NCBI GenBank assembly: GCA_015680685.1
Contig: MNCI01010030.1
Span: 150,390-214,389, forward strand
Direction of reading: 5' to 3'
Source: Gnetum montanum
Lineage: Eukaryota; Streptophyta; Gnetopsida; Gnetales; Gnetaceae
DNA: 64,000 bases
In this document: piece after piece, positions 33,858-44,399 of the stretch
How positions within the stretch are numbered: the first letter of the stretch is position 1
How the letters are laid out: every line of letters begins with the position of its first letter
Notes under the pieces: model-generated
Databases searched by the model: none
Told to the model about the DNA's origin: nothing
What the model saw: the letters and a program-made list of their open reading frames with translations, nothing else
Program-made: the position numbers and the translations under genes

Positions 33858-33871
33858 TTGGCCCCTCTTTG
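33858..33871 (-). other. R3 polypurine tract
   Basis: Plus strand TTGGCCCCTCTTTG, that is CAAAGAGGGGCCAA in element sense, next to the LTR end. Confidence 0.85.
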
Positions 33872-34869
33872 TCAACATCTAGAGAACAAGATCGATGGAC
33901 ATCAACAAAGAATACGAAACACTACAACAGGCAAAATGCTAAGGTTGTCGCTCGGTGAATGTTGAGATGTCGCTTGGCCGCACTTGAGAGTGTTGCATTG
34001 GTTTTGTAGAGGTTAAGGCAGAGAGAAAAGATGATTTTTAGCATAGTCCCTTGTCGAAATTCTTTGAGGGACTCATTTGTGTTTTCATATTTGGCTAGCG
34101 CTATTCTTCAACCTCTTATAGGCAAGTGCCCCCTTCGTAGGATGAGTTGTGTTACATCTATGAAAGGTTTTTTCCTACCTACAGACACCTTTGATACTGC
34201 AAGTTGTGTTATGCACGTGCTAGAATCTACACTCTGAAGTAGCTGAGCTAGTTGAGGCACTCACTTCGCAACATTGTAGCATTTGCTGCTATAGCGAGAT
34301 GTGTCTACGAGGATAAGGTCTTGCTAGCTACTAGCATTATTGTTACTCTTGGGCACCATCGCTGGTGTGAGATGCCCAAAGTAGAAAGGCTAGTAGCAGC
34401 CTTGGTAGTACTAGCATGGAGGATCTGGCCTTGAAGGCGTCGAGCGCTATTGCAGGTGTAGATGCTCTGGAATCCCTACCAGGGGCTTGCATTCCTGGTT
34501 CAGCTGTGGGATCAATTGCCACATAGCTAACGTCATGTTAGCCTAGGCATTGGAAGGGAGATGGAGTAACAATATTGTGGCTGGGCCACAATACTGCTAG
34601 AACTCCAGATGCGGGAGGTAACCCAAGAACTACCATCAAGGCAATGGACTGTGGAGATGGTAGGTTAGAAGGGTTAGTGTGACACCATACGGCATCTTTG
34701 GAGAGTTAGCATGATGCCAAGTGTGGCGGTGCCACATATGTTCTGGACTATGTTCTTAGTGTGTCATGAATAGTGTTCCAAAGCTACAATGTCCCACCCA
34801 TACGTTAGCATCACACCCACTCGTTCGATGTGTATCTGGTGTTGGTGCATGTTCGGGATGTGATGCAAA
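33872..34869 (-). other. R3 3' non-coding region
   Basis: About 1 kb between PPT and the boundary repeat. Short open frames occur on both strands (for example plus 34,031-34,237) but none resembles a known protein, and their R2 counterparts are not open. I treat it as a long 3' untranslated region. Confidence 0.55.
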
Positions 34870-35165
34870 CCCAATTCAAGATCTTGGTAGACCGTGTGCT
34901 GGTTTAAGGTCCCAGCAGATTGCCATGCTAGTTTAAGATCCTAGCAGATCGTACATGCCAGTTTATCATCATAGCGGACGTGCAATGCTAGTTTATTATC
35001 ATAGTGGACTAATAGTGCTAGTTTTACATCATAGTGGATGATTGCCGCCAGTTTAACATCATGGCAGATGCTGCTCAATGCTGCTAGTTTATCGTCATTA
35101 TGGACGCTGCTTGGTGTGACTGTCAATTTATTGTCGTAGTGGATGGTGCTTGTTGTTGTCATTGT
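34870..35165. repeat. boundary tandem repeat, R3 3' of integrase
   Basis: About eight units of 35-40 bp, from GCTGGTTTAAGGTCCCAGCAGA to GCTAGTTTATTATCATAGTGGA. They end at the integrase C-terminus. Confidence 0.88.
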
Positions 35166-35168
35166 GCT

Positions 35169-36240
35169 TCAGACGTAATATGGCTTGAGGTACGAGTGAT
35201 TCACTGGGTTGGTGAACTTGTTGTTGTCCATATCCACCAATTTGAAGGCTCCATTCTCAAAGGCTTTAGTGACCACATAAAAACCTTCCCAATTGGCTGA
35301 GAATTTTCTCACATGCTCACAGACGGCCTTGAGGATGAGGTCTCCCTTCTGCACTGGTCGTCGATGCAGGTTTGCATGGTGCTTCTGCTGTTGTTTTCTC
35401 TAGTAGTGCTCGATTCGTCTTAGCATCTACATGTGTTCCTCCTCCACTGAGTCAAGGTTAATGGTTTACGATTCGTTGTTCTGGGCTTTACTCAAGATGT
35501 CAGACAGGATCATCCAAAGTGAGGATACTTTCAACTCAAGACGCAATACAGCTTCAAATCCAAAAAACAATATTGTAAGGGGTCTTACTTGTCATAGTTT
35601 TTCAAGTCGTTTGGTAGGCCCAGAGGATGTAGAGGATTTGCTCGTACCACCACCTCTTGCTGTTGTTAAGCATTCGCTTCAGCAAGTTGATGATGGACTT
35701 ATTTGTAGATTCTACCTACCCGTTCACCTATGGACAATAAGGGGAAGAAAATGATTGTTTAATGCCTAGGTTGCTACAGAAGGTTCGGGTTTCCGTACTA
35801 CTAAATTGTGGTCCATTGTTGATCACAATAGTTATTGGAAGCCCAAACCTAGTTACGATGTTATCAAGGATGAAATGAAAAATTTGCTAAGATGTCATCT
35901 CCCTTAGGGGAATAGCTTCCACCCACTTGGTAAAATACTCTGTGCCGGTGATAATGAAGCTATGCCCCACGAAGGACTTAGGTGTAATAGGCCCTATGAG
36001 GTCTAATCCCCATTGCTAGAAGGGCCACGTGATTTGCATTAGGTGAAAGTTTGTAGGTGCTATGTGTATGAGATTTGTGTATCTTTGGCATGTGTCGCAC
36101 ATCTTGACTTTCGACAGGTAGTCATGCTCCATGTAGGGCCAATAGTACTCTAGGCATATGATTTTTGTGGCCATATCCTTCGGTGCTATATGTCCACTAC
36201 ACAACCCTTCATGGACCTCATTAACTACCTTTTATGCTTG
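35169..36240 (-). pseudogene. R3 integrase
   Basis: The zinc finger is at 36,016-36,204 (HEGLCSGH-like start, CDTCQ end, YYWPYMEH between). The catalytic core follows with LDLIGPI, WVEAIPLRE, INNGPQF (second Asp changed to Asn) and VESTNK near 35,710. The C-terminal module is at 35,169-35,354 (KGDLILKAVCEH, FKLVDMDNNKFTNPVNHSYL). The order and spacing are those of a full integrase of about 360 residues. Several stops and the D-to-N change disable it. Confidence 0.85.
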
Positions 36241-37030
36241 CTGATCACCCACGCACGCTAGCAATATCCCATCGTAGGATTGTCGGCACAGGCTGTCATT
36301 TCCCATGAGCACGTATTGTTGAGCACGCTTATAGATTGCATCTCTTTGGATAGATGTCAATCCACCTAGGGGTTTGTCATGTTGTAGATAATCTTTAATG
36401 TTGGCATACCACTCCAGAGCATCCATAGCATTGATAGAGGCCACATGTTCTACCTGAGTGATAGGCTCTATGCATTCTATGATCGTGGTTGGCAGGCTTT
36501 CCAAGGAGTGTGATGGGATGTTTAATGTGAGGGTAGCTAGAGAATCTGCTATGGTTTTCTCATTGCGTGGCACGTGTTGCACATCATTGGTTGCAAATTG
36601 CTTAAGTAGGGTTTTTGCTAGGTCATAGTAGGGCTGCAAGTGTGTAGCTTTGCAGGTGTAGACTTCAGTGATTTAATTCACAACTAGTTGTGAATCTCCT
36701 TAGATTTCCAAGTGTTGTATGCATAACACTCGGGTAGTTAAGAGGCCTCTAAGTAGCCCCTCATATTCTACCACATTGTTGGTGCAACGGAACATGAAAT
36801 GATAAGAGGATGGGTGTACTTCCCTAGAGGGGAACGTGATCATGGAGGCGACGCTACTTCCTCGCACGGTTGAGGTGCCGTCGAAGTGTAAAGTGGCTTC
36901 AAAATGCGACAGGACGATGGTGACATTGCCAATGTATTCGTCTGGGAACTCAGGGTCTATGGTTGCTTGGTTGTCGACTAGCGAGGCCATGAGTTGGGTC
37001 GCTATGGCTTGACCCTTTGTCAATGATTCA
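36232..37030 (-). pseudogene. R3 archaeal-type RNase H (aRH)
   Basis: Two open stretches (36,700-37,023 and 36,232-36,639) cover most of the domain: ATLHFDGTSTVRGSS with its first catalytic Asp, NNVVEYEGLLRG with Glu, a GDSQLVVN-like stretch broken by a stop, and VPRNEKTIADSLATL with the last Asp. A linker with ALEWYANIKDYLQHDKP then leads to the integrase zinc finger. This is the best-preserved aRH of the window and the clearest argument for the Tat lineage. Confidence 0.82.
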
Positions 37031-37039
37031 CTTACAGAA

Positions 37040-37668
37040 CATAGGTCAAATTCTGCAGTTATTTCTTTCCATCAGGCTATCCTGCTACTTTTGTACATGT
37101 TTCAGGTGATATCCTGGAGTATATTTCTTTTGCAAATGATGTTGGTTGTGCTGCAGAACAAGTAATGTTGCCACTTCTTTAATGCAAACACTAGGGATAG
37201 GTAGTTCCTCTCCACTTCATTGTATTTTGCCTCGTATTCTATTAGTGCATGGCTCAAGTAGTACACTAGTATCTCAGAATCATTGTCCCACTTCTGACAT
37301 AGCAATGCTACTATGGAAGTGTCGAAGGTGGCAAGGTATATGAAGACAGGCTTGTCCCTTTGTGACGGGTGCACTGTTGGGAGGTGCGAGAGCTTCTTCT
37401 TCAGGTCGTGGAAGGGTTGTTGACACTAGCTTGTCCACTCAAAGTCAATCCCCTTCTTTAGCAAATGTTGCATGGGGTGTAAATTGTCAATCAACTTAGC
37501 TATAAACCTTTTAATGAATTTCACTCTACCTTGTAAACCACGTAACTCTTTAAGGTTTTTGGGAGGTGCTACGTTGACAATGGCTTTGACTTTGTTGGGG
37601 TCCACCGGTATTCTAGCCTCTGATACTACAAACCCTAACATGCATCCAGTTTCACCCCGAAGATGCAC
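37040..37668 (-). pseudogene. R3 RT connection and RT-linked RNase H
   Basis: The connection stretch at 37,426-37,668 (MLGFVVSEARIPVDPNKVKA, then GLQGRVKFIKRFI, HPMQHLLKKGIDFEW) is followed by the RNase H fold at 37,102-37,374 (KPVFIYLATFDTSIVALLCQ, YYLSHALIEYEAKYNEVER, ALKKWQHYLF). A frameshift near 37,420 separates the two. Confidence 0.82.
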
Positions 37669-38480
37669 TTCTTAGGATTGAGGCATAGGTTGTGCATTTG
37701 GAAACATTTGAGGACTACCCCAGATCGTGTGGGTGATCAGCTGCCTCCTTGGACTTAACCGCTATATCATCTACATAGTCATTTAATGTTTCTAGGATGT
37801 AGTCACTGAAAAGATAAGTCATGGCTCACTGGTAGGTTGCTCTAGCATTCTTGAGCCCAAATGGCATCATGGTATAGTAGAAGGTCCCCCATGGGGTCAT
37901 GAAGGTTTTTTACAACTGGTGCTCTGGGTTAATGCGGATTTGGTTGTATCCAGAGAAATCATCCATGAAGGATAACAGAGCATGGCCAGACATGGTGTCG
38001 ATGAGCTGATCAATGCTCGAGAGTGGGAAGTTGTCTTTGATCATTACCTTGTTCAAGTCTCAGAAGTCTATATAGATCTGTATCCCTTCCATTTTCTTTG
38101 AAACTACAATGATGTTGGACACCCATTCTAAATAGTCAATCGTGCGGATGAAACCCGCTTGGTATAGCTTAGTGATTTCATCTCTCATAGCTAGTGCAAT
38201 TTTTGGTTTAACTTTGCAAGCTTTCTGCTTAACTGTCTTTACGTGGGGGTCTAGGATGATGTTGTGCTGAATTAGACATTGATCTAAACCTAGCATGTCA
38301 CTGTACAACCATGCGAAGACATCGATGTTATCTTGCAAGAATATACCTATATTTTTATGCATTTGTGTGTCTAGGAGGGAGCTGAGTTTTAATGTTTTCA
38401 CCTTCCCCTTTGACATGGTCATAGGTGTCTCGATAAGAGGGTCCTCAGTTACATCCCTTGCCTCTAAGTTTAGAGCTTGA
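37669..38480 (-). pseudogene. R3 reverse transcriptase
   Basis: YVDD is at 37,767-37,778 in LNDYVDDIAVKS, preceded by MPFGLKNARATYQ. The N-terminal part at 38,060-38,422 shows FAWLYSDMLGLDQ, VKQKACKVKP, KLYQAGFIRTIDY and SNIIVVSKKMEG. A further decayed pol N-terminus extends to about 38,655 (MAGQERDGNP). Frameshifts near 38,050 and 37,730 divide it. Nothing in it suggests the splice that joins PR to RT in Ogre elements, but the antisense gene sits exactly at that junction. Confidence 0.85.
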
Positions 38481-38754
38481 ACCAGGTGTCTCGATCAATC
38501 TGGGGATGCTTCTAAGGCTACTATAGTGCTAGTCGTAGTCGACCCCTGGTCAATCATGTTGGGGTTCAACTATCTCGCAAGCTTGCCCTGTGGCCCTACT
38601 AATGTCAAAGATGTGGAAAGATCACAATGGATTCCCATCTCTCTCTTGACCTGCCATTATAAGATGAAAGCTTGGTTAAGGGATGTCAGAGATTGTGTGA
38701 AACAAAAATCTGCAAAGCAACGCTGAGATGAACCTTGCTAAGTGTGGCAATGTA

Positions 38755-39205
38755 AAGATTGAAAGTTTGCTAGTTTAAGGTCATGGCAGACCATCGAGGC
38801 ACAAGAGTGTAGAATTTATAAAGGTGTAAAATTACTTATGTAAAGTGCGAAGCTATGTAACTGTTGGTATGCAAATGCCAAACTACTAGTTTAGTGTTAT
38901 TTTGAACTGCCATATTGCAACATGCAAGATCTTAATATGCAAGATAATAGTACAGGGAATTGCGGGTATGAGAAGTATTGAACTGCCAGTGTGAAAATGG
39001 AGACATGAAACCACTAGGAAATGTGATACTACTTATATGGAATAAGGTGATATAACCGCTGGTGTAAGCATGTGGCATTGTTAGTTTAACATCATTGCAA
39101 ACCGTGAACGTAATGGGTTGAAACTACTAATTTAGGGTCTTTTTGGACCCTGAGGGGTGAAACTATGCTAGGATTACTAGTTTAAGGTCTTTTCGGACCC
39201 TTAAT
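38755..39205. repeat. boundary tandem repeat, R3 pol / antisense gene
   Basis: Loose copies of CTAGTTTAAGGTCATGGCAGAC, CTAGTTTAGTGTTATTTTGAAC and CTAGTTTAAGGTCTTTTCGGAC are spaced through 450 bp of spacer. Confidence 0.72.
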
Positions 39206-39374
39206 CAAAAACAAATATTATTTTTTTATTTTTGGGAAGGTAAGTAGTTGGCTTGAAGCATGTCAAGGCTTTAATGCTAATAGTGTTATGATGTCATGGG
39301 GAGCATGCTACACTGTATGGTTGCTCTGCATTAATCGGAGAGAGAGAGGAAAAAAAGTTTCCCTATTTTGCCAT

Positions 39375-39425
39375 TGCAGCCATAAATAGGGGTTTAACCC
39401 TGGTAATTTCACCATTTTCACCATA
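39375..39425 (+). promoter_or_regulatory. R3 antisense-gene promoter
   Basis: The TATA-like CATAAATAGG (39,381-39,390), the inverted repeat GGGTTTAACCC and the TTTTCACCATAAGAGC block lie about 150 bp before the start codon at 39,540. They match the R2 promoter block at 32,128-32,190. Confidence 0.65.
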
Positions 39426-40185
39426 AGAGCATAGAGCCTTCATCAGAACACAAGGCGATTTCGGAGGGCGAAGCAATTGAGTTGATCAATTAGCAAGGCA
39501 AATTTCCTCAGCAAAGGGCATAAATCTGCAAGTAGGGCAATGGCTCCTAAGAACCATTTGGTGCTTACAAAGGTTGAAGAGGTGAAGAATGCTCTGGGGC
39601 CTGTGCCACAAGCGCGTGTTGCGGCATGGCAGAACATGTCGTTAACCTAGTAAGTTACTTTGTCCTCTTTGCCTTTTTGGCGTTGCACTTTCTATCATTT
39701 TTTGCTCTTGTTTTGAGTCCTATTTGTTTCTATCCATTATTGGCTACTTGTGTTTTCTATGGTTGTGTTATTTTGGCCTTTGCACCACCACGGTCACCAT
39801 TTCGGCCATGGCAGATGTATAAACATTGCATCGTGATTACAAGCAAGGCCATCAAAACTGCCACTGCTTTGGTTGTTACAACTGTGGGGGCTAGGGTAGT
39901 TTAAGTTGCTTGACCTTTACATGCTGCAATGTAAAACCCTTGAGGGGGTTGGGCCATGGTGTGAAGTAGCAATGTGACACATGTTTTGTTAGGCTATGTC
40001 GTTAGTTGTTTTGCTACTACACTAGGCTATTTGCATGCTCCTGCTACACTAGGCTTCCATGCTCTTGCTACGCTATGTACAAGAAGAGGGTTATGCTATG
40101 CTATATGTATGGAATACTAGGCGTTGCTATGTTTCATGTATTGCATTTAAGTGTGATGCTAATATTTTTTGATTACATTATGCAG

Positions 40186-41008
40186 GATGGGACCAGGGTC
40201 CCAGCTGATTATTTTGGACATTAGCGAGGTCTTGTGCCAAGTGAGCAGACCTGTTGCCAATGCTCCCCCTCCCCCGATACATGTGGGAGATCGAGTGGTT
40301 TGGTTAAGAAAAGGGGCACAAGACTTCTTTCAATTCCTTCTCAACCACTTTAGTGTGATTTTTTGGTCTTCTTTAAAGGAGAAGGAGGCATCTGACATAA
40401 TAGAAGACATGTTTCCAGGGACCAATTAGGGCATCCTGAGATACTTTACCGATGGGACAATCATGAGTAGGTAGGGGGGAAGATACAGCCAACACTCAAT
40501 AGGGTTGAGGCATTTAGCCTGGATCTGGGACATGTCAAAATTCAACTACTATCACAAGTACAACACATTTTTTCTAGCATGTGACATGACGACGTACTTT
40601 CAGAACCCACAAGGGACTTTCTATTGTGCTGGTGGTTGAGTTTTGCATCTTTTCTTTGCTTTGTACTACAACGTTGTCCATACCTATTGAAAGCTTAATG
40701 GTGTCAGTTTGTCACTAGGATTTACATTAATGATGACAGGGTTCACAACCAACCGGATCTACTGGCTATGGTGCAGCTTACCTTACGGGAGTTTGCTTCT
40801 GCTAAGAACCTACAGGCAGGTGTAATTGGTTAGTGCAGGGGAGAATATCATAGCTATCTACACATGATCTTCCTTCTCTACAATCAATGTAGGGAGAAGG
40901 GTTGGTTGGATAAGGAGTGAAAAGAAACCTTCAAACAAGTCATGGTTGAAGAGGTCTTGGTTGAACTCCCACTGTTCCCATTACCGTATAGACCTAGTGG
41001 GTCAAAAG
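40186..41008 (+). pseudogene. R3 antisense exons 2-3: FCP1/NLI phosphatase-like domain
   Basis: Exon 2 reads LIILDISEVLCQ at the nucleophile loop (HAD enzymes have D-x-D-x-T/V; many plant members have L-D-x-N-G). It continues with VVWLRKGAQDFFQFLLNHFS, IFWSSLKE (the family's W-S-S strand), WIWDMSKFNYYHKYNTFFLA (the family's C-W-D and N-T-L-L positions) and YFQNPQGT. Exon 3 continues YINDDRVHNQPDLLAMV, like the family's C-terminal D-x-x-L-x-x-L stretch, and CREKGWLDKE. The first Asp is present but the second is Ser, so a binding rather than catalytic role is likely. Two stops interrupt exon 2. Confidence 0.68.
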
Positions 41009-41093
41009 GCAAGCACCGCATGCTCAAGTGTTTTCTTAATCTTTTCATTCTTTGCAGTGCTATGCTAAGTGCTTTTTATGAAAATTGTTGTAG

Positions 41094-41938
41094 GGGAGAA
41101 GAAGCCTGATGAGGTGACGGTGGTAACCACCAAGAGGTAGGGGGCAAAGATCTACTTCAAATATGGCAAAGTAGCGATGAGCTAGAGCTGGTTAGAAAAA
41201 GGGGCTCCATATTCCTTGCTCGAAAAAGTTTGAAAGGTGGGGCTTATGGATCTATTCATGGCTCCCAATCCAAGCGTCTCTGCTGCCAAGATGCTTTCCT
41301 TGGTCAACTACTTCTCTAGGAAGGCAAGCCATTTTCATACATACATGCGGGGCGTGCAAGTGATCATTGAAATCAATGATCAGCTGTTTGGGATCTATTT
41401 GGAATCCCTACCGATAGCACCCCCGTAGTGTCGAAGGGAAAGTAGGAGTTGACTTTTCAAAAGCAGCATATCGAGGAGTGGTTGAGGCTCACCAAGGAGC
41501 AAAAAGGGTTCTCCATGGAAAAGCTAAAGGATGACCTTGCCATGGGGCTTTATCTAGTTTTTCATGCCTACACATTCCCTTAATTGATCACCCAAGGGAA
41601 GGTCCTGGGGCTTGATCAGTCCTAGGTAATGTGGGAGGTTATGGAAGAAGGGGCCCATTATGACTGGGCTAGTTTCCTATGTAGTGGCTTGCAAGCTAAG
41701 ATTTTGGGGCTCCGTGAACAAACGGAGTCTTGCTCTAACATACACTATGCCTTCTACATAGGCTGTCTGAAGAACCTCGTGGAGTTCCTAGTGGTCCAAG
41801 TGGATGGAGTCTAGTCTGTGTGAGATTTCGATCAGATTCCAAAGCCATAGATTCGACCTCCCCCAGCTAGGGAAACCCCTCATGAAGATGAGGGACGAAG
41901 ACTGCGGCTCAAGCTGTAGAGGACACAACCCCCCATTG
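41094..41938 (+). pseudogene. R3 antisense exon 4: conserved module
   Basis: From the TAG acceptor the frame reads EKKPDEVTVVTTKR, then IYFKYGKVAMS. The shared core GLMDLFMAPNPSVSAAKMLS, RGVQVIIEINDQLFGIYLES follows. The FGVP motif of R1 and R2 is degraded here. The C-terminal part (41,450-41,938) is longer than in R1 and contains several stops. I do not recognise a known family beyond the weak plant-mobile-domain-like impression. Confidence 0.5.
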
Positions 41939-42074
41939 GTAAGCATTTTTGTGTACTGCTTACCTTGCTATAGTTTGCTATGCTATGCTATGCTAGGCAG
42001 TGCGGGGTAGTGTAGCACCTATTTTGAACTAGCTTGTTTTGAATCAACGCAAACATGCCTTTTTTTCTTAGCAG

Positions 42075-43776
42075 AGGAAGAAGAAGATGAAGAAGAAGGC
42101 GATGAGGAGTGTCAGCCCTTAGGACATGGGTGAAAAATAAAGATGCAGAGGCCCCAATCTCAGAGAAAACGACCTTGGTCAAGAATAAGGGAGCTTCTAT
42201 TTTTAGGGCAAGGGCTATTATCAATAGGGAGCCTCTTCCTACCGATGAAGAGGTGCCTCCCTTGAATGAAAAAGATGCTAGTCTCCTAAAAGGAAAGGCA
42301 CCAACGCATGAGGAAGGGACTTGCATGGATTTGGCAGGGCCTTCCACTGAGGCTACCACAATCATCTTTCCTCAGCAAGAAGGAAGACCACAGTTAGGCA
42401 CTGGTGAGTTGTCAAGACGTTTATCTTATCATAGTCCATTTTGGCCATTGTTATTACTAACATGCTTAATCGTGTAACAGGTGTTACTGCTGACACTATG
42501 GGACCTCCTCCGATTCGTGCAGAGTCATGGGCCGAGATCCCTAACAAGTTTACATTCATGCAAGGACTTGTTGATGACATGATCAAACGCCTTCAGTAGG
42601 CGGACCTTGGCATAGGTAAGTGGTAGTATTAAATGTTCTTATGTTTTTTTGCTAAAATATTTTGAGCTCATTGATTTTGCTATGTTAACACAATTGCTAC
42701 GCTCTTCATGTTGACATAGCCTCTTGGCTCAAATGGAACTTAGCTTGACTGATGAAAGTTGGTGCTATGCATACACTCTCACCTAACATGACCCAGGTGC
42801 CTCGTCACGTGTTCGACAAGGCTCATAAGTGTGTCTTGCACTCAGCATGCTCTCTGTGGGAATGTAGGTGCACCAATGAGGACTTGTGAAAATAGACCCA
42901 TAGGGCTAAGCAAAAAGAGGCTGAGCTGGCCACCAAGGTGGAGAATCTCAAGTCGAGGGTCGACTTCCTCATAAACCGTAACCCTAACCTTATCGATTGT
43001 AATAGGACTATAGATGACTATGCTAGGTTTTGGAATATCGTTTACCAGAACGTTGAGTCCACCCGTGAGATAGTCAAATAGCAAATGTAGATGGACTTGC
43101 TAGCCTAGAAGTATCAAAATATGAAAGATATCAACACCAAAGTCTTCGAATGGGGGCAAATCCAGAGGAACCACAAACATGCATATAAGCTTTAGAACGA
43201 CAGCCATCGAAAACTATATAAAGAGGCTGCTGTGGAGGCATTCACATATGAAGCATTCGTGAATTCCATTAGCACTTCTAAGGCTTACACTAAGTTCAAA
43301 GAGTAGGTGAAGGTCACAGAATCTCCTGACTTGAGGGTTGATCTTCCTACATGAGAGACCGCAACCACCTCCCTTTCCCCGAAACCTCTAAAATGGATGA
43401 CTGTGGAAAGGGAGAAAGCTGCTGCTGCTAATGCTGAACCTAGCAATAGGCATTGGATGGACATTATGATAGAGGATATTTGTCATCGCCTTAGGCTTGG
43501 TCTAGACCAAATACCCCTTGAGACCGATGCAGGCTCCTCTCAGGTTAGTCATTTTAATGGGTAGATGCTCGTGCTATGTTACAGCTTACGTTTGCTATGG
43601 TTATTTCCCTAGTTGACTACTTCATTCATGTGACGCAGGCTCCAGATGGGGGTGCGAGACCCATGGAGGAAGGGAATGAAGAACCGGCAGAAGGTAATGT
43701 GGGGGCAAATGATGCACAAGTAGATGAAGCAAAGGTAGGTATTGAGGGCGATGCAAACAGAGACACCCCAACATAG
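42075..43776 (+). pseudogene. R3 antisense exons 5-8: charged region and coiled coil
   Basis: Exon 5 is charged and Lys/Glu-rich. Exon 6 holds AEIPNKFTFMQGLVDDMIKR. Exon 7 starts SWLKWNL, then KCVLHSACSLWECRCTNEDL, then a long region rich in Lys, Glu and Asn with probable coiled coil. Exon 8 is acidic (EEGNEEPAEGN). Exons 6 and 7 match R1 and R2 at the same positions, which supports selection on the protein before decay. Confidence 0.6.
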
Positions 43777-43959
43777 CATGGGATTTTTATTTTTTCTTTG
43801 AAAATTTTGCAAATTTTGAAATGTTGAAATTTTGATTTTTTTTTTTGAAAATTTTGCAAACATTTCCAATAGGCAAGAATTTTAAATGAAATGAAAACTT
43901 TAGAAAAGAAACTGATTTTATGTTAACTTGTGTACTATGTAAAGTTTTCAGGCTCTCGT

Positions 43960-44225
43960 ATGCTAGTTTTAGGCCATCTCGAGCCATTGCTAGTTTTGGG
44001 CCATTTTGGGCCATTGTGCAACATGTCAAAGTGAAAAGAAATGGTGCAAGTTTTAGACCATTTCAGGCCATTATGTAAGATGCTAAAATGGTAAAGCGAA
44101 AAAAAAGCAACAATGCTATTTTTAGGCCATTTCGGGCCATTGCCTAAAAGAGATAATATGTTAACGAAGAAAACAACGGTGATGATAGTTTTTGGTCATT
44201 TCGGGCCATTAGCGTAGGATGCCAG
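43960..44225. repeat. boundary tandem repeat, R3 antisense gene / PR
   Basis: Five units containing GCTAGTTTTAGGCCATTTCGGG followed by CCATT, with variable spacers. Each unit holds a GGCC-N5-8-GGCC inverted pair. Confidence 0.85.
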
Positions 44226-44399
44226 AAGGATCACATACTAACAAGGTGAGGAAATGATGAATGTACAAGGGATGGAAACTTGGCAGGAAATAGTAGGGTT
44301 GCTATGCTATGCGTAGCTACTTCCTGACCTATCGTGGATTGATCGAAATGTAAGGCCAAGGTGTTTCACTAGGGCACTTGTTTACATCATTGTCCTCCA

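Larger units (their letters stand above)
39540..43776 (+). pseudogene. R3 antisense gene, about 8 exons
   Basis: Proposed exons are 39,540-39,649, 40,186-40,635, 40,719 to about 41,008, 41,094-41,938, 42,075-42,403, 42,481-42,615, 42,720-43,543 and 43,639-43,776. Donors include GTAAGT (39,650), GTAAGC (41,939), GTGAGT (42,404) and GTAAGT (42,616). The exon 2 donor reads TTGAGT, a mutated GTGAGT. Acceptors end in CAG or TAG. Exon 1 is open (MAPKNHLVLTKVEEVKNALG) and ends in phase 2, and exon 2 continues MGPGSQLIILDISEVL. The gene ends ANRDTPT and stop at 43,776. Point stops in exons 2, 3, 4 and 7 show decay. Its position between PR and RT, on the opposite strand, equals that in R1 and R2. Confidence 0.78.

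Noticed and set aside
34031-34434. Two short plus-strand open frames in the R3 3' region as a further antisense gene
   Set aside because: The R2 counterpart is not open, and no motif or splice pattern is shared.
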